Below, one piece after another: positions 16,949 through 26,292 of a stretch of DNA of 26,665 bases (position 1 is its first letter; every line of letters starts with the position of its first letter). The DNA lies in assembly GCA_030740295.1 (NCBI GenBank), contig JASLXP010000178.1, positions 1-26,665 of the forward strand, in the 5' to 3' direction. The notes beneath the pieces are model-generated. The model was not told the origin of the DNA and made no database searches. It saw only the letters and a program-made list of their open reading frames with translations. A program made the translations under genes and the position numbers. Source of the stretch: Planctomycetota bacterium. Lineage in GTDB: Bacteria > Planctomycetota > PUPC01 > JACPCR01.

Positions 16949-17377
16949 ATGAACAGATTTGGAGTAATGCTCAGCGGCCTCGCCGCAATGTTCGTTTTGA
17001 ACGTACCCACCTTCGCCGAAGAAGGTGCAGACAAACAGGCTGATGCAAAGAAACTGTTGTCTGAGTTTCGCAGCGTTAACGGTAAGGTCAACGCGAAGAC
17101 GCAGAAACTGATCAAAGCAAATCCTGAACATAAGGAAGAGTATGACAAGATCCGTGAGAAGCAGAAAGAACTCGAAGAGATGCGAAACGCTCTCTATGCA
17201 AAAATCGCCGAAACGGACCCGGAATTGAAAGAGCTCGTAGCCAAGAAAGCCGAACTTGGCAAAAAGCTGGCTGCACTCAAAAAAGGCAGGGGTAAAGGCA
17301 AGGGCGCAGCAAAGGGCAAAGGCGCTGGAAAGGGCAAAGGCGCTGGAAAAAAGAAGAAGAAAGAGGAAACCAAGTAA
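16949..17377 (+). CDS. Small secreted coiled-coil protein with Lys/Gly/Ala-rich tail
   Basis: The protein has 142 residues. AGGAG (16938-16942) precedes the ATG by 6 bases. Residues 1-23 are a signal peptide (LNVPTFA). Residues about 28-110 are highly charged and helical, with heptad-like spacing of Leu/Ile/Ala (KELEEMRNALYAKIAE), indicating a coiled coil. The last 30 or so residues are a low-complexity tail of repeated KGKGA units ending in KKKKKEETK. No family is recognised. The basic tail may bind anionic polymers such as sulfated polysaccharide or nucleic acid (inference). It has its own candidate promoter and a strong hairpin after it, so it is probably a single-gene transcript. Confidence 0.75.
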   Translation: MNRFGVMLSGLAAMFVLNVPTFAEEGADKQADAKKLLSEFRSVNGKVNAKTQKLIKANPEHKEEYDKIREKQKELEEMRNALYAKIAETDPELKELVAKKAELGKKLAALKKGRGKGKGAAKGKGAGKGKGAGKKKKKEETK

Positions 17378-17420
17378 CATTTGGTCGCCAACTACCTTTG
17401 AGATTGAAGATTGTTCTTGC

Positions 17421-17460
17421 CATGTCCCGCGGGCTTACGCCCGGGGGACATGCTTTTCTT
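17421..17460 (+). terminator. Strong hairpin terminator between convergent genes
   Basis: CATGTCCCGCGGGC (17421-17434), loop TTAC and GCCCGGGGGACATG (17439-17452) pair over 14 positions with one mismatch. CTTTTCTT follows, fitting an intrinsic terminator for the small secreted gene. It lies between that gene's stop and the stop of the minus-strand ATPase gene, so it may act for both. Confidence 0.65.
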
Positions 17461-17471
17461 CTGCTTGTCAT

Positions 17472-18578
17472 TCAGAGCCCTCTGGCTCTGATCCACTCAC
17501 CGAAAAACGGATCGGTGAATCGGTAGAGCTTCCCGATTCGAAACAGGATTCCTTTTTTCACCAGGCTGTTCAATGCTCTCTGAACGGAACTGTTATTAGG
17601 AATACCTGTCAGTCTTAGAAATTCTCCTCCCATAGATGCCGAGCCACCCACTTCGGCCAGTGCGCACAAGCATTCGAGCTGCTGTCTGGAGACATTTTCC
17701 AGGAGAATTGTATAGGCACGCTCTTCGTCACAGAACAGATGCTGAAGCGCTTTGTTCAACATACCTGCCGTCAATCGATCACCGGGCTGACTTTCCACCC
17801 AGAGACATTTGCAGAGGCGCTGGATATCCCCGGGAACGTCATGGCACCTCTTGAAAAGTAAGGAGAGTAGTTCGTCCTCGATGGATCGTTTGCCAGATGC
17901 AAAACCATTGCGGAGAAATTCTTCGAATTCTTCCCGGCGCAGAGGGCCGAGCTCAACTCGTAGCGCTGATTTGTAGAACGGCGATGAGTGGTTGAAGAAA
18001 AGGCGGTCCATCTCACTCCGCAAACTCCCGGCAAATATATAGGGCGTCTCAGCCTGCAACTGAATCTGGCTCCGCAGACGGGCGATGACACTTTCTTGAG
18101 TTTCGGCCGGCAGATTATAGAGGGCCTGAAATTCATCGAAGAACACGACCGTCTTCTTCTGTTGTCCCACATACTGGATAGCATCCTCCAGAGTTTCAGG
18201 GGCAGGCGCCGTGGCGGGGGACAGCGAAAGTGTTGGAGTGTTGGTCGACGGATCCAAGCCAAGTACGGGGCGCAGGGCGGCAAAATGGCCCGCAAGCTTC
18301 GTGAGCATCGACTTCTTAGACGAACGGAAGATCCCATTCAGGATACGCCTGCTTACCCGGTCGCTCGTTCTGACACCCAGTAGATCAATAAAGATAAGAG
18401 AATATCCCCGCATCCTCCGCACCGTCTCATAAACCAGCGAGGTCTTACCGATTCTGCGTTCTCCGATGAGACAGACCCGGTCACAGCCGCTGATATGTTC
18501 CTTCAGCGAACCGATCTCACGTTTGCGACCACAGAAGTCATTACCAACGACAACCATTCCGCTCTTAAAGGGAGGCAT
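17472..18578 (-). CDS. AAA-type P-loop ATPase (archaeal ATPase / ATPase_2-like) with C-terminal winged helix
   Basis: The protein has 368 residues from ATG 18578, which has GGAG 7 bases upstream. An in-frame ATG at 18605 would add nine residues but has no ribosome binding site and overlaps the TTACGCA repeats, so it is less likely. The start is followed by GRKREIGSLKEHI. Walker A is GERRIGKTS (39-47). Walker B is VVFFDEFQ (about 143-150). AGSLRSEMDRLF may be a sensor region. The C-terminal 80 or so residues (LTGIPNNSSVQRALNSLVKKGILFRIGKLYRFTDP region) look like a winged helix. Relatives are stand-alone ATPases of mostly unknown role. It lacks a signal peptide and is flanked by secreted-protein genes on the opposite strand. 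Confidence 0.8.
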   Translation of the reverse strand: MPPFKSGMVVVGNDFCGRKREIGSLKEHISGCDRVCLIGERRIGKTSLVYETVRRMRGYSLIFIDLLGVRTSDRVSRRILNGIFRSSKKSMLTKLAGHFAALRPVLGLDPSTNTPTLSLSPATAPAPETLEDAIQYVGQQKKTVVFFDEFQALYNLPAETQESVIARLRSQIQLQAETPYIFAGSLRSEMDRLFFNHSSPFYKSALRVELGPLRREEFEEFLRNGFASGKRSIEDELLSLLFKRCHDVPGDIQRLCKCLWVESQPGDRLTAGMLNKALQHLFCDEERAYTILLENVSRQQLECLCALAEVGGSASMGGEFLRLTGIPNNSSVQRALNSLVKKGILFRIGKLYRFTDPFFGEWIRARGL

Positions 18579-18597
18579 TTGCAAACTCCGTGGATCT

Positions 18598-18645
18598 TTA
18601 CGCATTTATGTATTACGCAAAAAAGTATTACGCAAAAATGCGTAA
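18598..18645 (-). promoter_or_regulatory. Iteron-like repeats upstream of the ATPase gene
   Basis: TTACGCA occurs at 18598-18604, 18613-18619 and 18628-18634, exactly 15 bases apart. The inverse TGCGTAA at 18639-18645 forms a palindrome with the third copy (TACGCA-AAAA-TGCGTA). The array lies 20-67 bases upstream of the preferred ATPase start. It could be an operator for one or more protein dimers, possibly autoregulatory. The divergent ThuA-like gene begins 124 bases beyond it. Confidence 0.6.
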
Positions 18646-18768
18646 AAGCCAACCGGCCATGGCCACAGGGCGGAAATCGCCTTGCCCAATTGCTATTCCG
18701 GGCACAGCAAGTCTAATGATTCGCATACCGCCGCAATACACTTATTCTTCCTTCTGAAGGCTGCTCTC

Positions 18769-19785
18769 ATGCTTCTGAAAATTTCATTCGTTACGGCCCT
18801 CCTGATCCAAATGACCGCTATCTCTCAAGCCGCCCCAATTGTTTACGAAGGCGATTCCGCCCCCGGCAAGGGCAAGCACATTGTCTTCATCGCCAGCGAC
18901 CACGAATACAGATCAGAAGAAACCCTCCCCGCGCTGGCGCGGATTCTCGCCAAGCATCACGGCTTCAAGTGTACCGTTGTCTTTGGTGTTAAACCGGACG
19001 GCACTATCCAGCCCGGTTTCAACAACGTGCCGGGTATCGAGAATCTGAAAAACGCGGACCTTATGTACCTCTTCACTCGCTTTCAGAATTGGCCCAAGGA
19101 TCAGATGCAGCACTTTGTCGATTACCTCGACCGGGCCGGCCCGGTGATTGGCTTGAGAACCGCGACACACGCATTCAACAAGATTCCCAAGGACAGTCCC
19201 TTCGCCAAGTACAACAATGGATTCGGTGGCGATGATTACAAGGGCGGATTCGGCCGCCAGGTGTTGGGCGAGAAGTGGGCCGGCCATTACGGCGGCAATC
19301 ATCGCCAGAGCACACGCATCGATATCGTTGAAGAGAAAAAGGATCATCCGATCCTGCGCGGCGTGAAGGACATGTGGGTGCAATGCGGCGGTTACTTTGC
19401 TAACCCGCTCAAGCCATACGAGACCATCGCGGTGGCTCAGCCCCTCATGAGCATGGAGCCCGACGGCAAGCCCGATCCAAACAAGAAGCCCGTGCCTGCC
19501 GCCTGGACCCGCACCTATCAGGGCAAAGATGGCAAATCCGGCCGCGTCTTTACCAGTACCTATGGTGCATCGAACGACATCGAAAACGATGGCTATCGCC
19601 GGATGCTGATCAATGCTGTGTACTGGGCGCTCGCCATGGAAGACAAAATTGCAGCGGATTCAAATGTCAGTTTCGTCGGCCCCTACAATGCTACGTGGCG
19701 TCGAGGCCGAGGTCGCCGCAAAGGTGGCACTAAGCCGGAAGATATGGCCGGCTGGGATACGCCAATCGTTCCGCTGCAAAAGTAG
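18769..19785 (+). CDS. Exported ThuA-like domain protein
   Basis: The protein has 338 residues. ATG 18769 has GAAGG 8 bases upstream and opens a signal peptide (1-22, ending SQAA). The longer frame from 18682 has no ribosome binding site. The ThuA-like, glutamine-amidotransferase-type fold covers about 36-305, with IVFIASDHEYRSEE near its start, GLRTATHAF, and GGNHRQSTRIDI. ThuA was named for trehalose utilisation, but most exported PVC-group members are uncharacterised and are often found with sugar-modifying enzymes. The C-terminus carries a basic WRRGRGRRKGG patch. It is followed after 85 bases by the concanavalin-like gene, so co-transcription is plausible. Confidence 0.85.
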   Translation: MLLKISFVTALLIQMTAISQAAPIVYEGDSAPGKGKHIVFIASDHEYRSEETLPALARILAKHHGFKCTVVFGVKPDGTIQPGFNNVPGIENLKNADLMYLFTRFQNWPKDQMQHFVDYLDRAGPVIGLRTATHAFNKIPKDSPFAKYNNGFGGDDYKGGFGRQVLGEKWAGHYGGNHRQSTRIDIVEEKKDHPILRGVKDMWVQCGGYFANPLKPYETIAVAQPLMSMEPDGKPDPNKKPVPAAWTRTYQGKDGKSGRVFTSTYGASNDIENDGYRRMLINAVYWALAMEDKIAADSNVSFVGPYNATWRRGRGRRKGGTKPEDMAGWDTPIVPLQK

Positions 19786-19870
19786 GAATTTGTCTGCATT
19801 GGTGATCTGCGCATCGGTCTGAGAGACCATCTCCACAATTCCCCCGTACACCCACATTCTCTTCTCTCTC

Positions 19871-22537
19871 GTGTTCTCCCTCGTGCGATCGAGCATCCTG
19901 CTCGCATTTCTGCTTCCATCCTTTGTTGAAGCCAGTTGGGCTCCCCTTCAGCCCCAGCCAAAGATCGAGTTCCAACTCCTCTGGCAACTCGAGCAAGACG
20001 GTTTCGATGTCAAGATGGATTTGGTGAAGACCGATGGACTTCAGGTCGCCATCAACTACACGGACCCTGAAAACTATTACCTCCTCACCTTCGCCGAGAA
20101 AGAAGTCGCTCTGAAGAAAATCGAAAGCGGACTCGTCCTGCACCTGACGAAGAGCCCATTCTCAAAAGCAGGCAAAATCCTGCTGCGCAAAAGAGGCGGA
20201 CGCGTCGAGCTCTTTCAGGGAAACGAACGCAGACTGCGACATTTCGACTCGACTTTTCGGGGCGGTAAAATCGGTTTTGCCGGGGATCTGAAGAGCACAT
20301 TCAGATCACGCCCGCGCATGCAGCAAGTCGGCAAGATTTTCTTTGCCGATGATTTTATGCGCGGGGAAGGAGAGGCCGCCGAATGGAAAATCCTCAGCGG
20401 AACGTGGAACGTGCGGACCATCCGTAATCCACTCCGAAGCGCGAATGCGTTTAAGTATGTGGGACGGGCCGATGACCAGGAGGCCCGTGCCCTTGCCGGA
20501 TACTGGTTCTGGGACAACTATCGTGTCGAGGTATCGATGGCCGCTTCAGGCACGGATGCCTGCGGTTTGCTGTTCGCCTGGCAGGACGAAAACAATTTCC
20601 TCAAATTGTCCTGGACAGGAAACAAGGGCAGCAAGAAGGGCAAGCTGAAGCTTCTGCAGATTTCCAGTGGCAAAGAACGGACCCTGCTCTCGTGGGGTCT
20701 CGGTTACGATCGAGAACAGTGGAATCGCCTGGCTGCGGTACTGGATGGCGAACGGGTCCGAATCGAAGTCGATGGAAACGTGGTGGGCCAGGCAACGCTC
20801 AAAAACAGCCGGGGCGGCAAGGCCGGGCTCTTTACCTCTTCGAAGGCAAAGACATTCTTCGACGACGTTGTGGTCCAAAGCATCGAGGAGGTCCGAAGCG
20901 ATTTCTCAGGGATGAACTCGGGACGCTGGCAGCTTCATGGTGGCGAGTGGAACGCGCGCGGCGGCGTCTGCCGAGCCAGTGCAGGCACACCTTCACTGGC
21001 ACTGCTGGGCAAAGATAAATGGTATGGATACCACGTGAGCGTTCGTACCAAAGGCTCTGGAACTCAGGGCGTCGTCGCCTACTACCTGGACGCCGGGAAC
21101 TACTATCTGTTAGCTGCTGAAGGAGGGAAATTGCAGTTGGTTCGAGTCAAGGATGGCGTGAGGAGTGTCTTGGCCTACGCCAGTCTGAAACGATATCAGA
21201 GCCTTGGCCTCAGCATAGATGACGGCGTGCTCAACGGCTTCGCTGATTCCTTATTGGTATTGCAGGCGGTCGATACGACCTTCGAGACTGGCAGAGCGGG
21301 GATACTGATGGAGGGCGGTACAGCAAAATTCAGCGATTTCAGGATCGACTTCTTCTCCAAAGAGCGAAGACCTCTGCGGCCAAGGCACCAGGTCTTTCTG
21401 TACGAGCTCAGTATGAGTGCCTGGGCGTCCGCCGAAGGGGACTGGATACAGGCTCCAAAAGTAGAGGGCAAGCCGGAGGCATGGTGGCACCGCGTAGAGA
21501 TGGCCGACAATGTCGACGTGCGCGTTCCTGTACCGAGCTTTCCAGGCAAGGACGAGAATGGCGCGCTTGTCCCGAGCACGCTTGGCGTTCAGCTCAAGTC
21601 GGCACACCAGCAAGACAGTTTCGAACTGCAACTGGTATCGCAGCCGGCCGTCAAGCTTCAGTTGCTGCGAGAGGGTACCGTCGCGGCCGAACACCCCCTG
21701 GCAAAGGAGACTGCCGGTAGCCTTCGCCTCCGCCGGGCCGGACGAATCATTCTCGGCTACTTGAATGGAAAACGAGTTTTCACCGAACACCTGAAGGAAC
21801 CGCCTGCCATCTGCCAGGTAGGAATAACCGCGCAGGGGGTCGCACCGGAGAAGGCCCGCATCCGGATTTTTGCGCCGGGCGTCCACGCGGAATGGTTTGA
21901 GAGGGCCCCGACCGATTGGGTGATTGGGGACGGGCTCTGGCAGGTCAGCAATCGCTGGCAGTGCGACCCGCGCTGGTCATTCTTCTCAGGTAAGATGCTC
22001 GATGACGACAATGGCGTTTCCATCTGGAGCAAACGCGAACTGCCGGAGGATTTCTCCATCGAGTGCACCATCGGCCAGAAAATGGCGAGCGAGAGAGGCA
22101 GCTATGTGAGCTACGCCCGTGATTACAACATTACCCTCTGCGCAGACGGTGAGGATCTCCGTTCCGGCTACAGCTTCATCTTTGGTGGCTGGATGAACAA
22201 AAAGACAGCCATCGTCCGTAAATCAGAGGTCGTAGCAGAAACCAACAAGCCGCTCATTAACGCCAACCAGCTCCACAGAAAATGGTACATTCTGAGAGTC
22301 ACTAAGCGTGGCAGTGAGTTTTCCTACTCAGTAGACGGGCAACCTGTGCTCTCTTTTGACGATCCTCAAGTACTGACGGGACGCCGCTTCGCAGTCTGGA
22401 GCCACAACAACAGCCTGATGGTTGCCAGAGTCCGAGTCTCTGCTGCCGGCGAGCCACGTCAGATCTTGCCGCAGGGACCCTTTGCGCCGGGATACGCGTC
22501 GTTCTACCACGATGAGGAAAAGGCGGAACGAGAATGA
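19871..22537 (+). CDS. Large exported protein of several concanavalin-like (LamG/DUF1080-type) modules
   Basis: The protein has 888 residues from GTG 19871; a GTG at 19883 is an in-frame alternative. A signal peptide (LLAFLLPSFVEA) is followed by four or five beta-sandwich modules. One starts near 158 (FADDFMRGEGEAAEWKIL), one near 343 (RSDFSGMNSGRWQLHGGEW), one near 505 and one near 680 (WVIGDGLWQVSNRW). Each shows 'W...G.W' and 'NY.L' patterns typical of concanavalin-like folds. No catalytic motif is obvious, so glycan or surface binding is inferred. Its stop overlaps the next start as ATGA (22534-22537), which suggests translational coupling with the PEGA/TPR protein. Confidence 0.7.
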   Translation: MFSLVRSSILLAFLLPSFVEASWAPLQPQPKIEFQLLWQLEQDGFDVKMDLVKTDGLQVAINYTDPENYYLLTFAEKEVALKKIESGLVLHLTKSPFSKAGKILLRKRGGRVELFQGNERRLRHFDSTFRGGKIGFAGDLKSTFRSRPRMQQVGKIFFADDFMRGEGEAAEWKILSGTWNVRTIRNPLRSANAFKYVGRADDQEARALAGYWFWDNYRVEVSMAASGTDACGLLFAWQDENNFLKLSWTGNKGSKKGKLKLLQISSGKERTLLSWGLGYDREQWNRLAAVLDGERVRIEVDGNVVGQATLKNSRGGKAGLFTSSKAKTFFDDVVVQSIEEVRSDFSGMNSGRWQLHGGEWNARGGVCRASAGTPSLALLGKDKWYGYHVSVRTKGSGTQGVVAYYLDAGNYYLLAAEGGKLQLVRVKDGVRSVLAYASLKRYQSLGLSIDDGVLNGFADSLLVLQAVDTTFETGRAGILMEGGTAKFSDFRIDFFSKERRPLRPRHQVFLYELSMSAWASAEGDWIQAPKVEGKPEAWWHRVEMADNVDVRVPVPSFPGKDENGALVPSTLGVQLKSAHQQDSFELQLVSQPAVKLQLLREGTVAAEHPLAKETAGSLRLRRAGRIILGYLNGKRVFTEHLKEPPAICQVGITAQGVAPEKARIRIFAPGVHAEWFERAPTDWVIGDGLWQVSNRWQCDPRWSFFSGKMLDDDNGVSIWSKRELPEDFSIECTIGQKMASERGSYVSYARDYNITLCADGEDLRSGYSFIFGGWMNKKTAIVRKSEVVAETNKPLINANQLHRKWYILRVTKRGSEFSYSVDGQPVLSFDDPQVLTGRRFAVWSHNNSLMVARVRVSAAGEPRQILPQGPFAPGYASFYHDEEKAERE

Positions 22538-25131
22538 AAAGTAACCTGGCCCTGGCGCTCATCCTGTCCAGCTTCAGCATCGCGTCTGCGGACAGCCTGG
22601 AATTGCGCATCAGCAGCAAACCGGCAGACGCGCACGTTTTCATCAATGGCAAATCCGCCGGGCAGACCCCACTCAGCCTGAAAGATTTCACTGCCGGTGG
22701 ATACCTGATACGCGTCGAAAAGGCCGGACACAAGACCTGGAAGAAAGCCGTCCAGTTGACCGGCACTTCGTCTCTCGAGATCAAGCTCGACCCGCTGCCC
22801 ATTGGCACTGTTACATTCAAGGCGACTCCTGTAATCGGCGAGGTGGTTATTGACGGACGACCACGTGGTGAGACCCCGCTGGAATTGAAGCTCTCGGCGG
22901 GAACGCACCGGATCGAGATCGAGGCGGAGGGATACATCACATCGGAACAGACCATCCAGGTAAAGCCAGGCAAGTCCGGCGAAATAGCCGTCGTTTTGAA
23001 GTCGCGTGCGGAGAGTTTTCTGGTGGCGCGCCTTGACGAATCGCCGTGGCGAGTGGGCTACGCGTACGAGCTTGCCCACCACTACCTGGTAAAAGGCAAC
23101 GGCCCCAAAGCGCTCGAAACACTCGAACGAGGCCTTCGTGCAGCCGTTGATTACCGGGCGCCAACCGGAGAGGCAGGCCGCCTTGCCCAGGAGGTAGGCA
23201 GTTTCTACAGCGGGCAATTCAGGTTCGATTCGAGCCAGTTCCCCGATGGCATTCAGGCGGAAATCCTGAAGATGCTGAAACGAGTCGCCGCGGAACAGCC
23301 CCGGAATATCTACGCAATTCGTTCACACGCTGCTTATCTTTCAGCCGAAGATGCACTCGAGATCTACAAGAAGACCATCGCAGCGCTCAAGAGTGAGCGC
23401 ACAAAACGTTATTTCAAATACCTCGCAAGCTACAAGGCGTATCCCATCGCCAGTAAAGTTCTCACGCAGGCACACGCTACCCGCACGCAGTGGGCCGCCC
23501 TGCTGAAAACGTCGCAGACATCAAAAAAGAAAGCGGACATCGATGCAGCCGCGGCAAAGAAGGTAGAGGTGGATAAGGCATACGCGGCGGCAGTAAAAGC
23601 TCTCGAGGAGGTCATCTCCATCTATCCGGAGGGCGGCTACGCATCAAGTGCATACACCACCCTGATCTCAATCTACCAGTCCTACCAGCCCGACCCCCCA
23701 AAATATGCGGCCGTCATTCACCGCTATGCCGAGGCATTTCCCGAATCCGCATTCACCTATCGACAGCAGCTCGGGACGTTCTGGTATGGCAGGAAAGAGC
23801 ATCAAAAAGCTATTCAGGAATATCGCAGCATTTTGAAGGACTATGCCGGTCGTGATGAATGCTCTTCCGTTCACTCTCAGATCGTCACATGTCTGACGGC
23901 GCTGAAGAAGGATGCGGACGCGGCCCGGGAATACGAGGCCATGCTTCGACTCTATCGTCAGGAAAGTGTTCAAATCTCGTCGATAAGCATGCTGATTCCT
24001 TTGTACGAGAAACTGGGCAACAAGAAACGTGCCGATGAATTGAGAACGAAACTTGTCAACGATTACAGCCACACCCCCAGCGCGGCCAACTATGATAAAG
24101 ACCCACAACGACAGGCCGACCGTGTTGAATCTCAAAAGTTGATCAACGCGACACAGGCGAACCAAACCGCTCTGGCAAAAAAGAAATCTGAGCTGAGCGT
24201 TGCCAGGGCTGCTTTAGCGAAGCTCGAAAAGGCGAGAAAAGCTAAGAAAGCCGAAGAGGAGAAAAAAGCAAAGGAAGCCGAGCAGGCGAAGAAAGAGGAG
24301 GACGCGAAAAAGGCAGACCAGTTAAAGGAAAAGCCAGAGGACGAACAGAGCAGGAAAATAAAATCAAAGAAAGAAAAGGCCAGGAAGAAGAAAAAAAAGA
24401 AGAAAAAGAGAAAGGGCGAAGAGGAACCAAAGAGCGAAGAGGACCTGAAAATCGAAACGGCAAAAAAAGCAATTGATGAGCTTGAACAGGAACTGATCAC
24501 CGCTGCTGCCTACCTCATCGGCCGCCTGAGGCCCATCACTCTGAGGTACCGCAAGTTTTCCACTGCACGGACGGCCCAGAAGGCAATCATCACAATCGCC
24601 CAGGCATACCTCTCGCACGAGGACTTCATCGATGCCATGCGCGATTACATCGAGCTCTTTCCCAATGACATCTATTGCCTCTCATATCAGAACCAAATTG
24701 CCCAACAGTATTCGTCGAAGAAGATGAACGAAGACGCAATCAGAGAGTACCGAAAATATTTGAAGGACTATCCGGAGAGCACCCAGTGCCCCCACATCTA
24801 CTACACACTCATAGGCCTCATGCTTGATAAAAATGACCTCTCCCGCCGTGCGGCCGGGGCCGCAGAGATTGACGAATTCATCAAGCAATATCCTGAGAAC
24901 TCATACGCGGCCTCGCTCCTGTATTCCCGCGCCATGGTCTACTACTACCGCTCTTTTGCAGGCGACGAAGAGCTCTGCGTCGAGACCTTTCAGCTCTTTG
25001 AGAAGATGTTCCCCAATAATAACAACGCGTTAAGCTGCGAACGTTACCGCTCCTTCATCGATGACGGCATGCAGGCTGTGGAATCTCGAATCGAGCCACA
25101 GTTGAAGATAGAAAAGTGGGGTGCGGAGTAA
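22534..25131 (+). CDS. Exported PEGA-TPR protein with Lys/Glu-rich segment
   Basis: The protein has 865 residues. A signal peptide (1-19, ending SIASA) is followed by two PEGA domains (about 22-85 and 88-158; HVFINGKSAGQTPLS and EVVIDGRPRGETPLE). TPR-like helical repeats fill about 165-530 and 665-860, with the 'AIQEYRSILKDY' type of spacing. Between them is a strongly charged low-complexity stretch (about 545-650) with eight consecutive lysines at 618-625. PEGA domains are usually surface or periplasmic structural modules, and TPRs mediate protein contacts, so a scaffold role is inferred. Translation probably couples to the preceding gene through ATGA. Confidence 0.8.
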   Translation: MKSNLALALILSSFSIASADSLELRISSKPADAHVFINGKSAGQTPLSLKDFTAGGYLIRVEKAGHKTWKKAVQLTGTSSLEIKLDPLPIGTVTFKATPVIGEVVIDGRPRGETPLELKLSAGTHRIEIEAEGYITSEQTIQVKPGKSGEIAVVLKSRAESFLVARLDESPWRVGYAYELAHHYLVKGNGPKALETLERGLRAAVDYRAPTGEAGRLAQEVGSFYSGQFRFDSSQFPDGIQAEILKMLKRVAAEQPRNIYAIRSHAAYLSAEDALEIYKKTIAALKSERTKRYFKYLASYKAYPIASKVLTQAHATRTQWAALLKTSQTSKKKADIDAAAAKKVEVDKAYAAAVKALEEVISIYPEGGYASSAYTTLISIYQSYQPDPPKYAAVIHRYAEAFPESAFTYRQQLGTFWYGRKEHQKAIQEYRSILKDYAGRDECSSVHSQIVTCLTALKKDADAAREYEAMLRLYRQESVQISSISMLIPLYEKLGNKKRADELRTKLVNDYSHTPSAANYDKDPQRQADRVESQKLINATQANQTALAKKKSELSVARAALAKLEKARKAKKAEEEKKAKEAEQAKKEEDAKKADQLKEKPEDEQSRKIKSKKEKARKKKKKKKKRKGEEEPKSEEDLKIETAKKAIDELEQELITAAAYLIGRLRPITLRYRKFSTARTAQKAIITIAQAYLSHEDFIDAMRDYIELFPNDIYCLSYQNQIAQQYSSKKMNEDAIREYRKYLKDYPESTQCPHIYYTLIGLMLDKNDLSRRAAGAAEIDEFIKQYPENSYAASLLYSRAMVYYYRSFAGDEELCVETFQLFEKMFPNNNNALSCERYRSFIDDGMQAVESRIEPQLKIEKWGAE

Positions 25132-25148
25132 AGAGAGCTGCAAACCCA

Positions 25149-26243
25149 TTATGCCTTCACGAATCGCTTTCCCGCGAGCTGCTTCACGAGCCGGCGCATC
25201 TCAAGAATCGTAAGCGTGCTCAACACATTGGAGGCGGGGATGCCGGTCATCCGAATGATGTCATCCACCTGGAGCGGATCGTGGCTCAAGGTCTCATATA
25301 TCTCGCGTTCGCGGCTGTTGAGGTTCATTGCTCGCGGGTCGACCGGCTCATCCTCGAGCGGATCAATAACACTGGCAAGCGGGCCAAGTTCTTCGACCAC
25401 TTCAGATGGAGAAGTGACCAGTTTCGCTCCCTGCTGAATCAATCTGTGGGTGCCGGCGCTGGTTGGATTGTCCACGCGGCCGGGGAGAGCGAAGACCTCG
25501 CGGCCCTGTTCGAGCGCAAAGTTAGCTGTGATAAGAGTACCGCTCTGCTTACTCGCCTCGACCACCATGACCCCGAGTGAGAGCCCGCTTATCAGTCGAT
25601 TGCGTTGCGGGAAATGTCTTGCGTCGACGCGGGTTTTCATCGGGAATTCCGAGATGACTGCACCACTGTCCGCGACTTCCTGAGCAAGCTGAGCGTTCTG
25701 CCGCGGATAGACGTGCGAAAGCCCATTACCCAGGACAGCGATGGTCCGTCCCTTCGCTTTGAGCGCGCCCTCATGCGAGGAAGTATCGATGCCCTGGGCA
25801 AGCCCGCTGACAATGGTGAAGCCCATCCTGGAAAGGTCGCTCCCGAAACGTTCCGCCTGAACACGGCCATAGTGCGAACACCGCCTCGAACCGACCAGGC
25901 CCATGCCGAGGGCGTCCCGATCTTCAAAGCCGCCACGGACATAAAGCACAAGGGGCGGATCGTGAATGGAGAGAAGTGCCTGCGGATAGTCAGAGCTCTC
26001 CTGCGTGATGATTCGCACGCTGAGCGATTCCGCAAAAGCGATCTCATCCTCGCCCATGCTTCTGCTCATGCCTATGATTGCGGAAGAGACTTTGCCCGAA
26101 ACGCCCGACACTTGTTGAAGGTCGCGCTCGGACGCGTCAAGGATGGCAGACGGGGTCTCAAAGAACTCCAGCAATCGGCCATAGATGATCGAACCCACCC
26201 CGCGCGTCATGTTGAGGGTGACGAGATCGACAAGGTTTTCCAT
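25149..26243 (-). CDS. dprA: DNA processing protein DprA (Smf)
   Basis: The protein has 364 residues. AGGAGG (26250-26255 on the minus strand) ends 6 bases before the start. Residues 1-65 form the helical N-terminal domain. The Rossmann-type core (about 70-275) has GLVGSRRCSHYGR, SGLAQGIDTSSHEGAL, AVLGNGL, FPQRNRLISGLS and KQSGTLITANFALEQGREVFALPG, all DprA hallmarks. A winged helix ends the protein (about 300-364). DprA binds incoming single-stranded DNA and loads RecA during natural transformation. No com genes, topA or lon are adjacent here, so its usual neighbours are missing from the window. It is the best-defined protein in the window. Confidence 0.95.
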   Translation of the reverse strand: MENLVDLVTLNMTRGVGSIIYGRLLEFFETPSAILDASERDLQQVSGVSGKVSSAIIGMSRSMGEDEIAFAESLSVRIITQESSDYPQALLSIHDPPLVLYVRGGFEDRDALGMGLVGSRRCSHYGRVQAERFGSDLSRMGFTIVSGLAQGIDTSSHEGALKAKGRTIAVLGNGLSHVYPRQNAQLAQEVADSGAVISEFPMKTRVDARHFPQRNRLISGLSLGVMVVEASKQSGTLITANFALEQGREVFALPGRVDNPTSAGTHRLIQQGAKLVTSPSEVVEELGPLASVIDPLEDEPVDPRAMNLNSREREIYETLSHDPLQVDDIIRMTGIPASNVLSTLTILEMRRLVKQLAGKRFVKA

Positions 26244-26292
26244 GTGGGTCCTCCTATTGACGAGCTTTGACGATGGAATGTGCTTTCAGGAC

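Noticed and set aside
24132..24500. Minus-strand Phe/Leu/Ser-rich open frame inside the PEGA-TPR gene
   Set aside because: It is the antisense reading of the Lys/Glu-rich segment of the PEGA-TPR gene, not a membrane protein.
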